Of a stretch of 6,084 bases of DNA, positions 1-5,131 are shown one piece after another; the stretch's first letter is position 1, and each line of letters starts with the position of its first letter. The DNA is from Actinomycetota bacterium (GTDB lineage: Bacteria; Actinomycetota; Actinomycetes; Nanopelagicales; Nanopelagicaceae). The notes beneath the pieces were generated by a model, which was given only the letters and a program-made list of their open reading frames with translations, ran no database searches and was not told where the DNA came from. The DNA is taken from assembly GCA_009701085.1 (NCBI GenBank), contig WLKV01000043.1:1-6084 (forward strand). Reading direction: 5' to 3'. The position numbers were made by a program, and so were the translations under genes.

Positions 1-110
1 CGCGACACGCCGTGGGTTGTATCGTCTATAAAGCTAGGAATGCGCAACTATTCGCGCAGGTCGGGTAAGTCGCCCGCTCATGAGAGATGTATGGAAGCGA
101 GGTGATAGCA
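1..110. other. Leader region upstream of the DUF4193 gene
   Basis: No convincing gene lies in these bases. On the minus strand a short open stretch from an ATG near base 80 stops after about 15 codons. A TANNNT box (TATCGT, 20-25) and the nearby TATAAA (28-33) are possible -10 elements for DUF4193, but any -35 would sit at or beyond the window edge. In mycobacteria the gene upstream of DUF4193 is divergent, so this may be a shared promoter region. That is inference from family context. Confidence 0.3.
99..105 (+). promoter_or_regulatory. Ribosome binding site that fixes the DUF4193 start
   Basis: GAGGTGA, a good match to the region complementary to the 16S rRNA 3' end, lies 5 nt before the GTG at 111. 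It supports GTG 111 over the in-frame ATG at 87. Confidence 0.7.
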
Positions 111-407
111 GTGGCAACAGATTACGACACACCCAGAAAAACCGACGAGGAGCTTCACGAAGAATCGTTAGAAGAACTCAAAGCTAAGCGCGTTGATGCA
201 CAATCAGGACAGATTGATGTTGATGAGGCAGAAGCTGCAGAGAATCTTGAACTTCCAGGTGCGGATCTTTCCGGCGAACAACTTGCAGTTCGAGTAGTTC
301 CCGTTCAGGTAGATGAATTCACCTGTTCACGTTGTTTCTTGATTCATCACATTACACAGCTTGCTAAGGGCGAAGGCGCTAAAGCAATTTGTAAAGAGTG
401 TTCGTAA
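111..407 (+). CDS. DUF4193 family zinc-ribbon protein
   Basis: A 98-residue acidic protein of the actinobacterial DUF4193 family, whose biochemical role is unknown. I start it at GTG 111 because translation then opens with the family-typical (M)ATDYDTPRKTDEE and has a Shine-Dalgarno site 5 nt upstream. The ATG at 87 would add eight unsupported residues. Residues about 10-45 are highly charged, followed by the conserved ELPGADLSGEQLAVRVVP stretch at 47-64. Two CxxC pairs (C72/C75 and C94/C97) at the C-terminus look like a four-cysteine zinc ribbon. The length is normal for the family. There is no signal peptide or membrane segment, so it should be cytoplasmic. Its last 29 bases, which include the C94 and C97 codons, also encode the tail of the opposing DUF3093 gene. 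Family assignment is confident; metal binding is inferred from the cysteine spacing. Confidence 0.9.
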   Translation: MATDYDTPRKTDEELHEESLEELKAKRVDAQSGQIDVDEAEAAENLELPGADLSGEQLAVRVVPVQVDEFTCSRCFLIHHITQLAKGEGAKAICKECS

Positions 408-831
408 GTTCTTCAGATTTTCTTGAACTTACCAACCAATACGGAGTGGAGTCACGCTCATCCTTAAGCGTGATCTTCACACCCGTTGAAATCCAGAATG
501 TAATCGCTAGATAGGCAGCAGGATCTGCATCTCGAGTTCTGAGTAACCGCATCTGATCGGAAGTCAACAGTTCAACCCGTTCGAGGTATTTCAACTCGAT
601 ATGAGCTCGACCAATACATAACTCAGTCTCATCGATAGTCATCACAGATCGAGCAGAGATGGCGATAGCCACTACCGCTACGGTCGAGAGAATCCATGCG
701 ATAAAGGCGCTTCGATTATCAAAGGCCGCCCAGATTGCGATGACGAGCGAGAGTAGTAAGAAGTAGATAAAGGCGAGAAGCCACAATGGAGGACGAATTA
801 CTTCTCTGAATATCACATTGCTTTGTGGCAC
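379..831 (-). CDS. DUF3093 family membrane protein
   Basis: About 150 residues. DUF3093 is an actinobacterial family of small membrane proteins with no assigned function. Two hydrophobic helices (about 15-36 and 41-60) are followed by a soluble domain with the family's characteristic stretch: RTRDADPAAYL at 98-108, then FWISTGVKITL at 112-122, and PYWLVSSR at 130-137. I choose GTG 831 as start. It gives a short N-terminus ahead of FREVIRPPLW, as in relatives. A TAACCT box ends 7 nt before it, suggesting a leaderless transcript. The frame stays open back to 930, but that extension would run into the divergent thioesterase gene and looks non-family. The nearby GTG at 816 is another possible start. 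The C-terminus overlaps the end of DUF4193 by 29 bp. The family call is firm; the exact start is less so. Confidence 0.85.
   Translation of the reverse strand: MPQSNVIFREVIRPPLWLLAFIYFLLLSLVIAIWAAFDNRSAFIAWILSTVAVVAIAISARSVMTIDETELCIGRAHIELKYLERVELLTSDQMRLLRTRDADPAAYLAITFWISTGVKITLKDERDSTPYWLVSSRKSEELTNTLYKLL
404..432. repeat. Inverted repeat at the DUF4193/DUF3093 convergent junction
   Basis: GTAAGTTC (404-411) and GAACTTAC (425-432) form a perfect 8-bp stem with a 13-nt AT-rich loop. The left arm contains the DUF4193 TAA stop, and the right arm lies in the DUF3093 reading frame. The position suits a 3'-end hairpin, but no T-tract follows on either strand, so it is not a textbook intrinsic terminator. 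It could stabilise a 3' end, pause polymerase, or be chance. Confidence 0.4.
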
Positions 832-838
832 GAGCGCT

Positions 839-844
839 AGGTTA
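839..844 (-). promoter_or_regulatory. Predicted -10 box of a leaderless promoter for DUF3093
   Basis: Read on the minus strand this is TAACCT, a TANNNT-type -10 element. Seven nucleotides separate it from the GTG start at 831, so transcription would begin at or next to the start codon. No TTGACA-like -35 is visible at 17 bp; that position is occupied by the mirror-image box at 862-867. Confidence 0.5.
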
Positions 845-861
845 TCGTGCAATACATCAAG

Positions 862-867
862 TAACCT
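862..867 (+). promoter_or_regulatory. Predicted -10 box of a leaderless promoter for the thioesterase-dut-DUF3159 operon
   Basis: TAACCT is followed by 6 nt and then the ATG at 874. No Shine-Dalgarno sequence fits in front of this ATG, consistent with a leaderless mRNA. The 17-bp spacer upstream leads to AGGTTA, the opposite promoter's -10, rather than a consensus -35. Confidence 0.5.
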
Positions 868-873
868 AGCCAC

Positions 874-1458
874 ATGAGTCGCGTTGCAAGTACTACGCCT
901 CCCGAAGGAGCGCTGATTCCAGAGCGCCATCCACTCTCACCTGAAACCGGAACTCAGATTCCTTCTCACTTCAAACATTGCTTTGGGTGCGGTGAATTAC
1001 ATCCAACTGGTCTACATCTCGTAGCTCATGTTGGAAACGGTGCAGATATCACTGCAGAATTCGTCGTAACGGAAAATCATCAAGGTGCGCCAGGTCTTGC
1101 CCACGGTGGATTGCTCTCACTTGCATTTGATGAAGCTCTTGGAAAATTGATGTGGTTGCTTCGCGCACCTGCAGTAACAGCTCGCCTTGAGACCGATTTC
1201 TTAAAACCTGTTCCCATCGGAACGAAGCTCTATATCACCGCGCGCATTACAGGTCAGGTCAATCGCAAGGTGTATTCAGAAGCTGAAGGACGACTTGGCG
1301 GTCCTGATGGAGATATCGCAGTACGTGCAGCATCACTCTTTGTGATTGTTCCTATGAAGCACTTCCTTGAAAATGCACCTGCCGAATATATGGAGGCGCT
1401 GCGCAAGAACCCTGAGCTACTTTCGTTTGTCGATCCGGAATTCGATATCAACCCATGA
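874..1458 (+). CDS. PaaI-family hotdog-fold thioesterase
   Basis: A 194-residue protein of the PaaI/THEM4-like hotdog acyl-CoA thioesterase family, expected to hydrolyse an acyl-CoA thioester in the cytoplasm. The natural acyl group cannot be read from sequence. CFGCG at 36-40 followed by HPTGLHL at 43-49 is the N-terminal signature of this actinobacterial subgroup. The active-site stretch HGGLLSLAFDEALG is at 77-90, with H77-G78-G79 at the helix start and D86/E87 as candidate catalytic acids. The segment 101-116 (TARLETDFLKPVP) gives the expected core strand. An N-terminal extension of about 30 residues and a C-terminal tail of about 30 lie outside the core fold. The ATG at 874 is chosen because a -10-like box sits 6 nt upstream. 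Its TGA overlaps the dut ATG (ATGA), so it is probably the first gene of a translationally coupled operon. Confidence 0.88.
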   Translation: MSRVASTTPPEGALIPERHPLSPETGTQIPSHFKHCFGCGELHPTGLHLVAHVGNGADITAEFVVTENHQGAPGLAHGGLLSLAFDEALGKLMWLLRAPAVTARLETDFLKPVPIGTKLYITARITGQVNRKVYSEAEGRLGGPDGDIAVRAASLFVIVPMKHFLENAPAEYMEALRKNPELLSFVDPEFDINP

Positions 1459-1898
1459 GCGATTTTCAGGTACTCATCAAGCGCCTTGATCCAGATCTAC
1501 CGCTTCCGAAATATTCCAAAGGTGGCGATGCTGGTGCAGATATCGTCTCCCGAATCGACATCACTTTAGCTCCGGGGGAGCGCGCTCTTGTTCCGACTGG
1601 AATCTCCATCGCACTTCCTGATGGATATGTCGCGCTCGTTCACCCACGATCTGGGTTAGCTATCAAACATGGCGTCACAATGGTCAATGCCCCCGGAACT
1701 GTAGATGCAGGATTTCGCGGTGAATTGCAGTGCATCATGATTAATCACGACCCACACGAGAGCGTTACCTTTAAACGTGGCGATCGCATCGCCCAATTGG
1801 TATTTCAGAGAGTCGAACGCGCAGAATTTGTAGAAGTAGAAGAACTCCCAGGTTCAGGTCGCGGCACTGGTGGTTTTGGATCGACGGGACGTCAATGA
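1455..1898 (+). CDS. dut: dUTP diphosphatase (dUTPase)
   Basis: A 147-residue homotrimeric-type dUTPase. It converts dUTP to dUMP and pyrophosphate, keeping uracil out of DNA and supplying dUMP for thymidylate synthesis. All five family motifs are visible: I DAGADI (25-30), II PRSGL (64-68), III GTVDAGFRGE (81-90) with catalytic D84, IV GDRIAQ (109-114), and V RGTGGFGSTG (136-145) near the C-terminus, the flexible lid that closes over the nucleotide. Length is typical and nothing is missing. It starts inside the thioesterase stop codon (ATGA) and its own TGA overlaps the DUF3159 ATG in the same way, so translation of all three is probably coupled. In other actinobacteria dut sits at this point of the same cluster. 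Confidence 0.97.
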   Translation: MSDFQVLIKRLDPDLPLPKYSKGGDAGADIVSRIDITLAPGERALVPTGISIALPDGYVALVHPRSGLAIKHGVTMVNAPGTVDAGFRGELQCIMINHDPHESVTFKRGDRIAQLVFQRVERAEFVEVEELPGSGRGTGGFGSTGRQ

Positions 1899-2509
1899 CT
1901 CAGCATGAAGATCGGGACAAAGTCTTAGCTGCCTTCGGTGGAAAGAAAGGCTTGATTGATTCAGGTATTCCATCTGTCATATTTCTCGTCGTCTTCAACG
2001 TAACCGATCGCCTCAATAGCGCGCTCTTTGCATCCATTGTCATCTCTGCATTTCTCACCATTATTCGATTGGCTCGTCGCGACACGATTCAGCATGCTCT
2101 CAGTGGATTTATTGGCGTCCTCATCTGCGCGTGGTTTGCGAATCGCACAGGTAATGCAAGTGATCTCTATATTCCGAAGTTACTGACAAACCTTGGTTAC
2201 GGAACCGTCTATCTCATCGCAAATCTTGCGGGTTGGCCAGTTCTCGGTCTCATGCTGGGCCCAATCTTGGGCGAGAACCTCAAGTGGAGAAATCACCCTG
2301 AACGTAAACGTGCCTACACAATGGCTAGCTGGCTCTGGGTTGTTATGTTCTTTACACGTATCGCAGTGCAGTATCCGATTTATCGAAGCGGAAATGTAAA
2401 TCTTCTCGGAACAGTCAATCTTGCAATGGGTTACCCGCTCTTTATTGCAACTGCATATGGTTCATGGCTCATTTTAAAGAGCGCACCAAAGCTACCTACT
2501 GAGCAATAA
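1895..2509 (+). CDS. DUF3159 family multi-pass membrane protein
   Basis: A 204-residue integral membrane protein of the actinobacterial DUF3159 family, with no established function. After a short charged N-terminus come the family's entry motif FGGKKGLIDSGIPSVIF (14-30) and about six hydrophobic segments (roughly 25-38, 41-58, 67-81, 99-123, 141-160, 169-194). A basic loop around 128-139 contains WRNHPERKRAY, typical of the family. It begins in an ATGA overlap with dut, with a weak GGGAC site about 6 nt before the ATG, so it is the last gene of the operon. Its 3' end overlaps the converging ceoC-like gene by 14 bp. In related genomes a DUF3710 gene and an OB-fold gene lie between dut and this gene; both are absent here. 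Confidence 0.9.
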   Translation: MTQHEDRDKVLAAFGGKKGLIDSGIPSVIFLVVFNVTDRLNSALFASIVISAFLTIIRLARRDTIQHALSGFIGVLICAWFANRTGNASDLYIPKLLTNLGYGTVYLIANLAGWPVLGLMLGPILGENLKWRNHPERKRAYTMASWLWVVMFFTRIAVQYPIYRSGNVNLLGTVNLAMGYPLFIATAYGSWLILKSAPKLPTEQ

Positions 2510-3155
2510 AGCAGCCCTTAATCAGATCTTCTGCCGTCGCTGATGCCACGAAGAGAAGCTCATCGCCTGCAATAAAGACATCACTAGGTGCTGGAGAAAT
2601 AACTCGACCATCGCGCACGATTGCTGCAAGTGATGCATCATCGGGGAGAGTTACTTCTTCAACTGTTTTACCGATACATGTCGATGAATCTGGAAGTGTG
2701 AGTTCGACGAGGTTTGCCTGGCCCTTTCGGAAAGAGAAGAGACGAACAACATCGCCAACGCTTACGGCCTCTTCAACGAGTGCGGCAATAATGCGAGGTG
2801 TTGATACAGCAACATCTACGCCCCACGATTGATCGAAGAGCCATTCATTCTTTGGGTGGTTGATACGAGCGACTACACGAGGGACTCCGTATTCGGTCTT
2901 ACCGAGGAGCGATGCAACTAAGTTAACTTTGTCATCACCAGTTGCGGCGACAAGCACCTGGCACTTATTGAGCTGAGCATTATCAAGAGATGCGATTTCA
3001 CATGCATCAGCCATCAGCCATTCAGCGTCAGGAACAGAGTCAATCTTGAGCGCCTTGGGATCGCGGTCGATCAGAAGAACTTGGTGTCCATTATCGAGAA
3101 GTTCGCGCGCAATTGCGCGACCCACATTTCCAGCACCAGCGATAGCAATTCTCAT
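2496..3155 (-). CDS. TrkA-family K+ uptake regulatory protein (CeoC/TrkB-like)
   Basis: A 219-residue cytoplasmic RCK protein that would bind NAD(H) and gate a K+ uptake pore at the membrane. The N-terminal Rossmann half has GAGNVG at 7-12 and the ribose-binding acidic residue D30 at the end of strand 2 (LLIDRD). ATGDD (71-75) and ARINHP (96-101) are typical RCK_N positions. Residues about 136-219 form the RCK_C (TrkA_C) half. The order and GAGNVG start resemble mycobacterial CeoC rather than CeoB. It begins 3 nt after the stop of the ceoB-like gene (TAA CTC ATG), so the pair is one operon and probably a heteromeric complex. No strong Shine-Dalgarno is visible in the junction. The 3' end overlaps DUF3159 by 14 bp. 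No pore protein is encoded in the window. Confidence 0.88.
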   Translation of the reverse strand: MRIAIAGAGNVGRAIARELLDNGHQVLLIDRDPKALKIDSVPDAEWLMADACEIASLDNAQLNKCQVLVAATGDDKVNLVASLLGKTEYGVPRVVARINHPKNEWLFDQSWGVDVAVSTPRIIAALVEEAVSVGDVVRLFSFRKGQANLVELTLPDSSTCIGKTVEEVTLPDDASLAAIVRDGRVISPAPSDVFIAGDELLFVASATAEDLIKGCFIAQ

Positions 3156-3158
3156 GAG

Positions 3159-3818
3159 TTATGCACCAGGTCCCTGAGTAAGTGCAGCCTCAGCGGTTGC
3201 CATTCCATCATCACGAATAGTCATATGTACGAGGTCGCCATCTTGGAGCACAGTATGTGGTTCTGGAATGAGACCTTCGCCAAGGCGTGTTAGGAATGCA
3301 ACGCGCGCTTGTGAGGCTGCTTCAAGTTCAGAGATGGGACGGCCATACCAATCGAGATGCGGATGGACTTCAAGGAGTTGAACAGTTCCGGTTGCATCAC
3401 GCCATTCAGAGCGCGCACCACCTGGTGCGATACGACGAAGAATCTGATCTGTTGCCCAAATGACGGTTGCAACGGTTGGGATACCGAGGCGCTGATAAAT
3501 TTCTGCACGACCTGGGTCGTAGATACGAGCTACAACGTTGGTGACTCCGTAACTTTCGCGGGCCACACGAGCTGCCAAAATATTTGAGTTATCGCCATTA
3601 CTGACAGCGGCAAATGCTTGCGCACCTTCGATACCTGCTTCAAGCAAAGTGTCGCGATCAAAGCCAACGCCGACGATTGTGCGTCCCTTGAAGTCAGGGC
3701 CGAGGCGGCGGAACGCTTCCTTTGCTTGATCGATAATCGCTACGGAATGGCCAGCGGCTTCAAGTTCGATGGCTAAAGAAGAACCAACTCGACCGCAACC
3801 CATAATCACTACGTGCAC
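3159..3818 (-). CDS. TrkA-family K+ uptake regulatory protein (CeoB/TrkA-like)
   Basis: A 219-residue RCK protein, first gene of the leftward operon. The opening HVVIMGCGRVGSSLA contains the dinucleotide motif GCGRVG at 7-12, with D30 closing strand 2 (VAIID). SNGDNSNI (73-80) and ARIYDP (97-102) fit RCK_N, and residues about 145-205 look like a TrkA_C domain. The GCGRVG form is that of mycobacterial CeoB. Translation starts at GTG 3818; the in-frame ATG at residue 6 would remove the first strand. A TAAGTT box lies 6 nt before the GTG, again pointing to a leaderless mRNA. Known TrkA proteins bind NADH/NAD+ and control TrkH/TrkG-type channels; in mycobacteria an APC-type permease gene follows this pair, but here the next gene is the methyltransferase. 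Confidence 0.9.
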   Translation of the reverse strand: MHVVIMGCGRVGSSLAIELEAAGHSVAIIDQAKEAFRRLGPDFKGRTIVGVGFDRDTLLEAGIEGAQAFAAVSNGDNSNILAARVARESYGVTNVVARIYDPGRAEIYQRLGIPTVATVIWATDQILRRIAPGGARSEWRDATGTVQLLEVHPHLDWYGRPISELEAASQARVAFLTRLGEGLIPEPHTVLQDGDLVHMTIRDDGMATAEAALTQGPGA

Positions 3819-3824
3819 GGGAAT

Positions 3825-3830
3825 AACTTA
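3825..3830 (-). promoter_or_regulatory. Predicted -10 box of a leaderless promoter for the ceoBC-like operon
   Basis: Read on the minus strand this is TAAGTT, a TANNNT element. Six nucleotides separate it from the GTG start at 3818. No consensus -35 is evident at 16-18 bp. Confidence 0.45.
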
Positions 3831-3840
3831 CTACTGCCAC

Positions 3841-3856
3841 GGAGAAAAATCTCTCC
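3841..3856. repeat. Short inverted repeat between two divergent promoters
   Basis: GGAGA (3841-3845) and TCTCC (3852-3856) form a 5-bp palindrome with a 6-nt spacer. It lies between the outward-facing -10 boxes at 3825-3830 and 3871-3876, overlapping where both -35 regions would fall. It could be a small operator; it is short enough to be chance. Confidence 0.25.
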
Positions 3857-3870
3857 TTTCGAATCTCGAC

Positions 3871-3876
3871 TAGGCT
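3871..3876 (+). promoter_or_regulatory. Predicted -10 box of a leaderless promoter for the RNA methyltransferase
   Basis: TAGGCT (TANNNT) is followed by 7 nt and the ATG at 3884. The intervening bases (TCACTTC) contain no Shine-Dalgarno, consistent with transcription starting at the ATG. Confidence 0.45.
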
Positions 3877-3883
3877 TCACTTC

Positions 3884-5098
3884 ATGTCACCTGAGAAGAG
3901 AACTACCCTCGAAGTAGGCCAGAAAATCAGGGTGACGATTGAAAAAATCGCCCATGGAGGCCATTTCATCGCTCGCTATGAAGGCGCGGTGATCTTCGTC
4001 AGACACGGAATTCCAGGCGAAGAGTGCGACATTGAGATAACCAGCATCGGCTCTTCATTTAATCGCGCCGATGTCGTTGAGGTCTTTTCACCTTCAGAAG
4101 ATCGCGTGAGCGCACCATGTCGCTTTGCTCATCGCAGCGGGTGTGGCGGTTGCGACTTCCAACATATTTCACTTCCACGTCAACGCAACCTCAAGAGCGA
4201 TGTCATCACTGAGCAATTTGCTCGCATCGCAAAGATGGAAATTGAGGTTGACGTTGAAGAAGTCGCTGGTCCTTTGGGATGGCGTACTCGCTGTTCTGCT
4301 GTCACAACGAAGGCCGGAGCCCTCGGCTTCTATCAAGCTCGTTCTCACAAGATTATTCCAGTTGATGATTGCCGCATTCTCGTTCCTGAAATGCGTTACT
4401 CAGAACTCGCGCAACGCGGCGCGAAAGGTGATCAGCGTATTGAAATTTCTATCTCGAATACCGGAGAAAGAACTATCGCTACCGCTAATGCACGCGATGA
4501 ATCTCCATTACGCGTCAGTGATGGACCCGATGTCGCTCACTACACAGTGGGCGAGAATTCCTTTGAGGTAAGTCAGAAATCATTCTGGCAGAGCCACAAG
4601 GATGCGCCTCGAGTCTTAACGGATGCCGTTCTGCAGTATGCGCAATTGCGCGAAGGTGATCATGTACTTGATCTATACGGGGGAGTGGGTCTCTTTGCAG
4701 CGAGCTTCCTTTCTCTGATCGGGGAAAGTGGGTCAGTAGATATCGTTGAAGGAAGCAAGAGCGCTACAGCAGATGCTGCTCGTAACTTTGCAGGAAAGAG
4801 CAATGTTCATATCTATACCGGAGATGTTGCGCGATTGATTACGCGCTTCTCATCTGCCGATGTCATTGTTCTCGACCCACCTCGTGAAGGCGCAGGCAAA
4901 GAAGTAGCTGCTCACTGTGCGCAATTAAAGCCACGAGCGATTATCTATGTCGCCTGCGACCCTGCAGCCCTTGCACGCGATACCGGCTATCTCCGTGATG
5001 CGGGTTACCAGCTCGAGACAATGCGCGCATTCGATCTCTTCCCAATGACTCACCACATCGAATCTGTTGCAAAGTTCATCCCTCTTAAGGTATCTTGA
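3884..5098 (+). CDS. TRAM-domain class I SAM-dependent RNA m5U methyltransferase (TrmA/RlmD family)
   Basis: A 404-residue full-length member of the TrmA/RlmC/RlmD family, which methylates C5 of specific uridines in tRNA or 23S rRNA using S-adenosylmethionine. Residues about 10-68 form a TRAM RNA-binding domain. Cysteines C79, C87, C90 (in SGCGGC) and C163 (in VDDC) have the spacing of the family's [4Fe-4S] ligands. The SAM-binding loop is DLYGGVGLF at 263-271, and DPPREG is at 331-336. The catalytic nucleophile is C358 in VACDP, and the general base is E393 in HHIESV. All catalytic features are present, so it should be active. The exact target (tRNA U54 or an rRNA uridine) cannot be decided from sequence. 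ATG 3884 follows a -10-like box by 7 nt. The stop codon at 5096-5098 falls inside the acnA palindrome. Confidence 0.93.
   Translation: MSPEKRTTLEVGQKIRVTIEKIAHGGHFIARYEGAVIFVRHGIPGEECDIEITSIGSSFNRADVVEVFSPSEDRVSAPCRFAHRSGCGGCDFQHISLPRQRNLKSDVITEQFARIAKMEIEVDVEEVAGPLGWRTRCSAVTTKAGALGFYQARSHKIIPVDDCRILVPEMRYSELAQRGAKGDQRIEISISNTGERTIATANARDESPLRVSDGPDVAHYTVGENSFEVSQKSFWQSHKDAPRVLTDAVLQYAQLREGDHVLDLYGGVGLFAASFLSLIGESGSVDIVEGSKSATADAARNFAGKSNVHIYTGDVARLITRFSSADVIVLDPPREGAGKEVAAHCAQLKPRAIIYVACDPAALARDTGYLRDAGYQLETMRAFDLFPMTHHIESVAKFIPLKVS
5067..5096 (+). promoter_or_regulatory. Candidate acnA promoter inside the methyltransferase 3' end
   Basis: TTGCAA (5067-5072, four of six matches to TTGACA) and TATCTT (5091-5096, TANNNT) are separated by 18 bp. 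Initiation would fall near 5103 and give a leader of about 29 nt before acnA. The -10 lies in the left arm of the 5091-5108 palindrome, so a protein bound there would block polymerase. This is pattern matching only; TAAGGT at 5086-5091 is an alternative -10. Confidence 0.35.
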
Positions 5099-5108
5099 CG
5101 TCAAGATA
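5091..5108. promoter_or_regulatory. Perfect 18-bp palindrome, putative operator of acnA
   Basis: The sequence TATCTTGACGTCAAGATA reads identically on both strands, with no spacer and centred on ACGT. It overlaps the methyltransferase stop codon, ends 23 bp before the acnA ATG, and covers a candidate -10. An unspaced palindrome cannot form a normal hairpin loop and no T-tract follows, so a protein-binding site is more likely than a terminator. The regulator is not identified. I cannot match it confidently to a known site such as that of the aconitase repressor AcnR. Confidence 0.55.
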
Positions 5109-5116
5109 TCTCCCTC

Positions 5117-5124
5117 GAAAGAAG
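5117..5124 (+). promoter_or_regulatory. Weak ribosome binding site of acnA
   Basis: The purine run GAAAGAAG lies 7 nt before ATG 5132. It is the only Shine-Dalgarno-like stretch near this start and, with the conserved N-terminus, supports the chosen ATG. Confidence 0.45.
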
Positions 5125-5131
5125 AATCGCG

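Larger units (their letters stand above)
836..870. repeat. 9-bp inverted repeat spanning the divergent promoter region
   Basis: GCTAGGTTA (836-844) and TAACCTAGC (862-870) are perfect reverse complements separated by 17 bp. The arms contain the two outward-facing predicted -10 boxes. The repeat could be a two-fold symmetrical promoter pair, a regulator operator, or both. Confidence 0.6.

Noticed and set aside
62..76. Possible hairpin CGGG...CCCG upstream of DUF4193
   Set aside because: The stem is only 4 bp with a 7-nt loop, which is expected often by chance, and no T-tract follows.
87..110. ATG 87 as the start of the DUF4193 gene
   Set aside because: It adds eight residues not expected in the family. 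GTG 111 has a good Shine-Dalgarno 5 nt upstream and gives the typical N-terminus.
832..930. Upstream extension of the DUF3093 reading frame to base 930
   Set aside because: The extra 33 residues would overlap the thioesterase start and both promoter boxes and do not look like the family's N-terminus. GTG 831 fits better.
4125..4571. A 148-codon open frame on the plus strand in a second frame
   Set aside because: It lies inside the RNA methyltransferase, which has all its motifs in the other frame. No family resemblance or promoter is seen.
5091..5108. Palindrome as an intrinsic terminator of the methyltransferase gene
   Set aside because: It has no spacer for a loop, is not GC-rich and is not followed by a run of T. 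An operator is the better reading.
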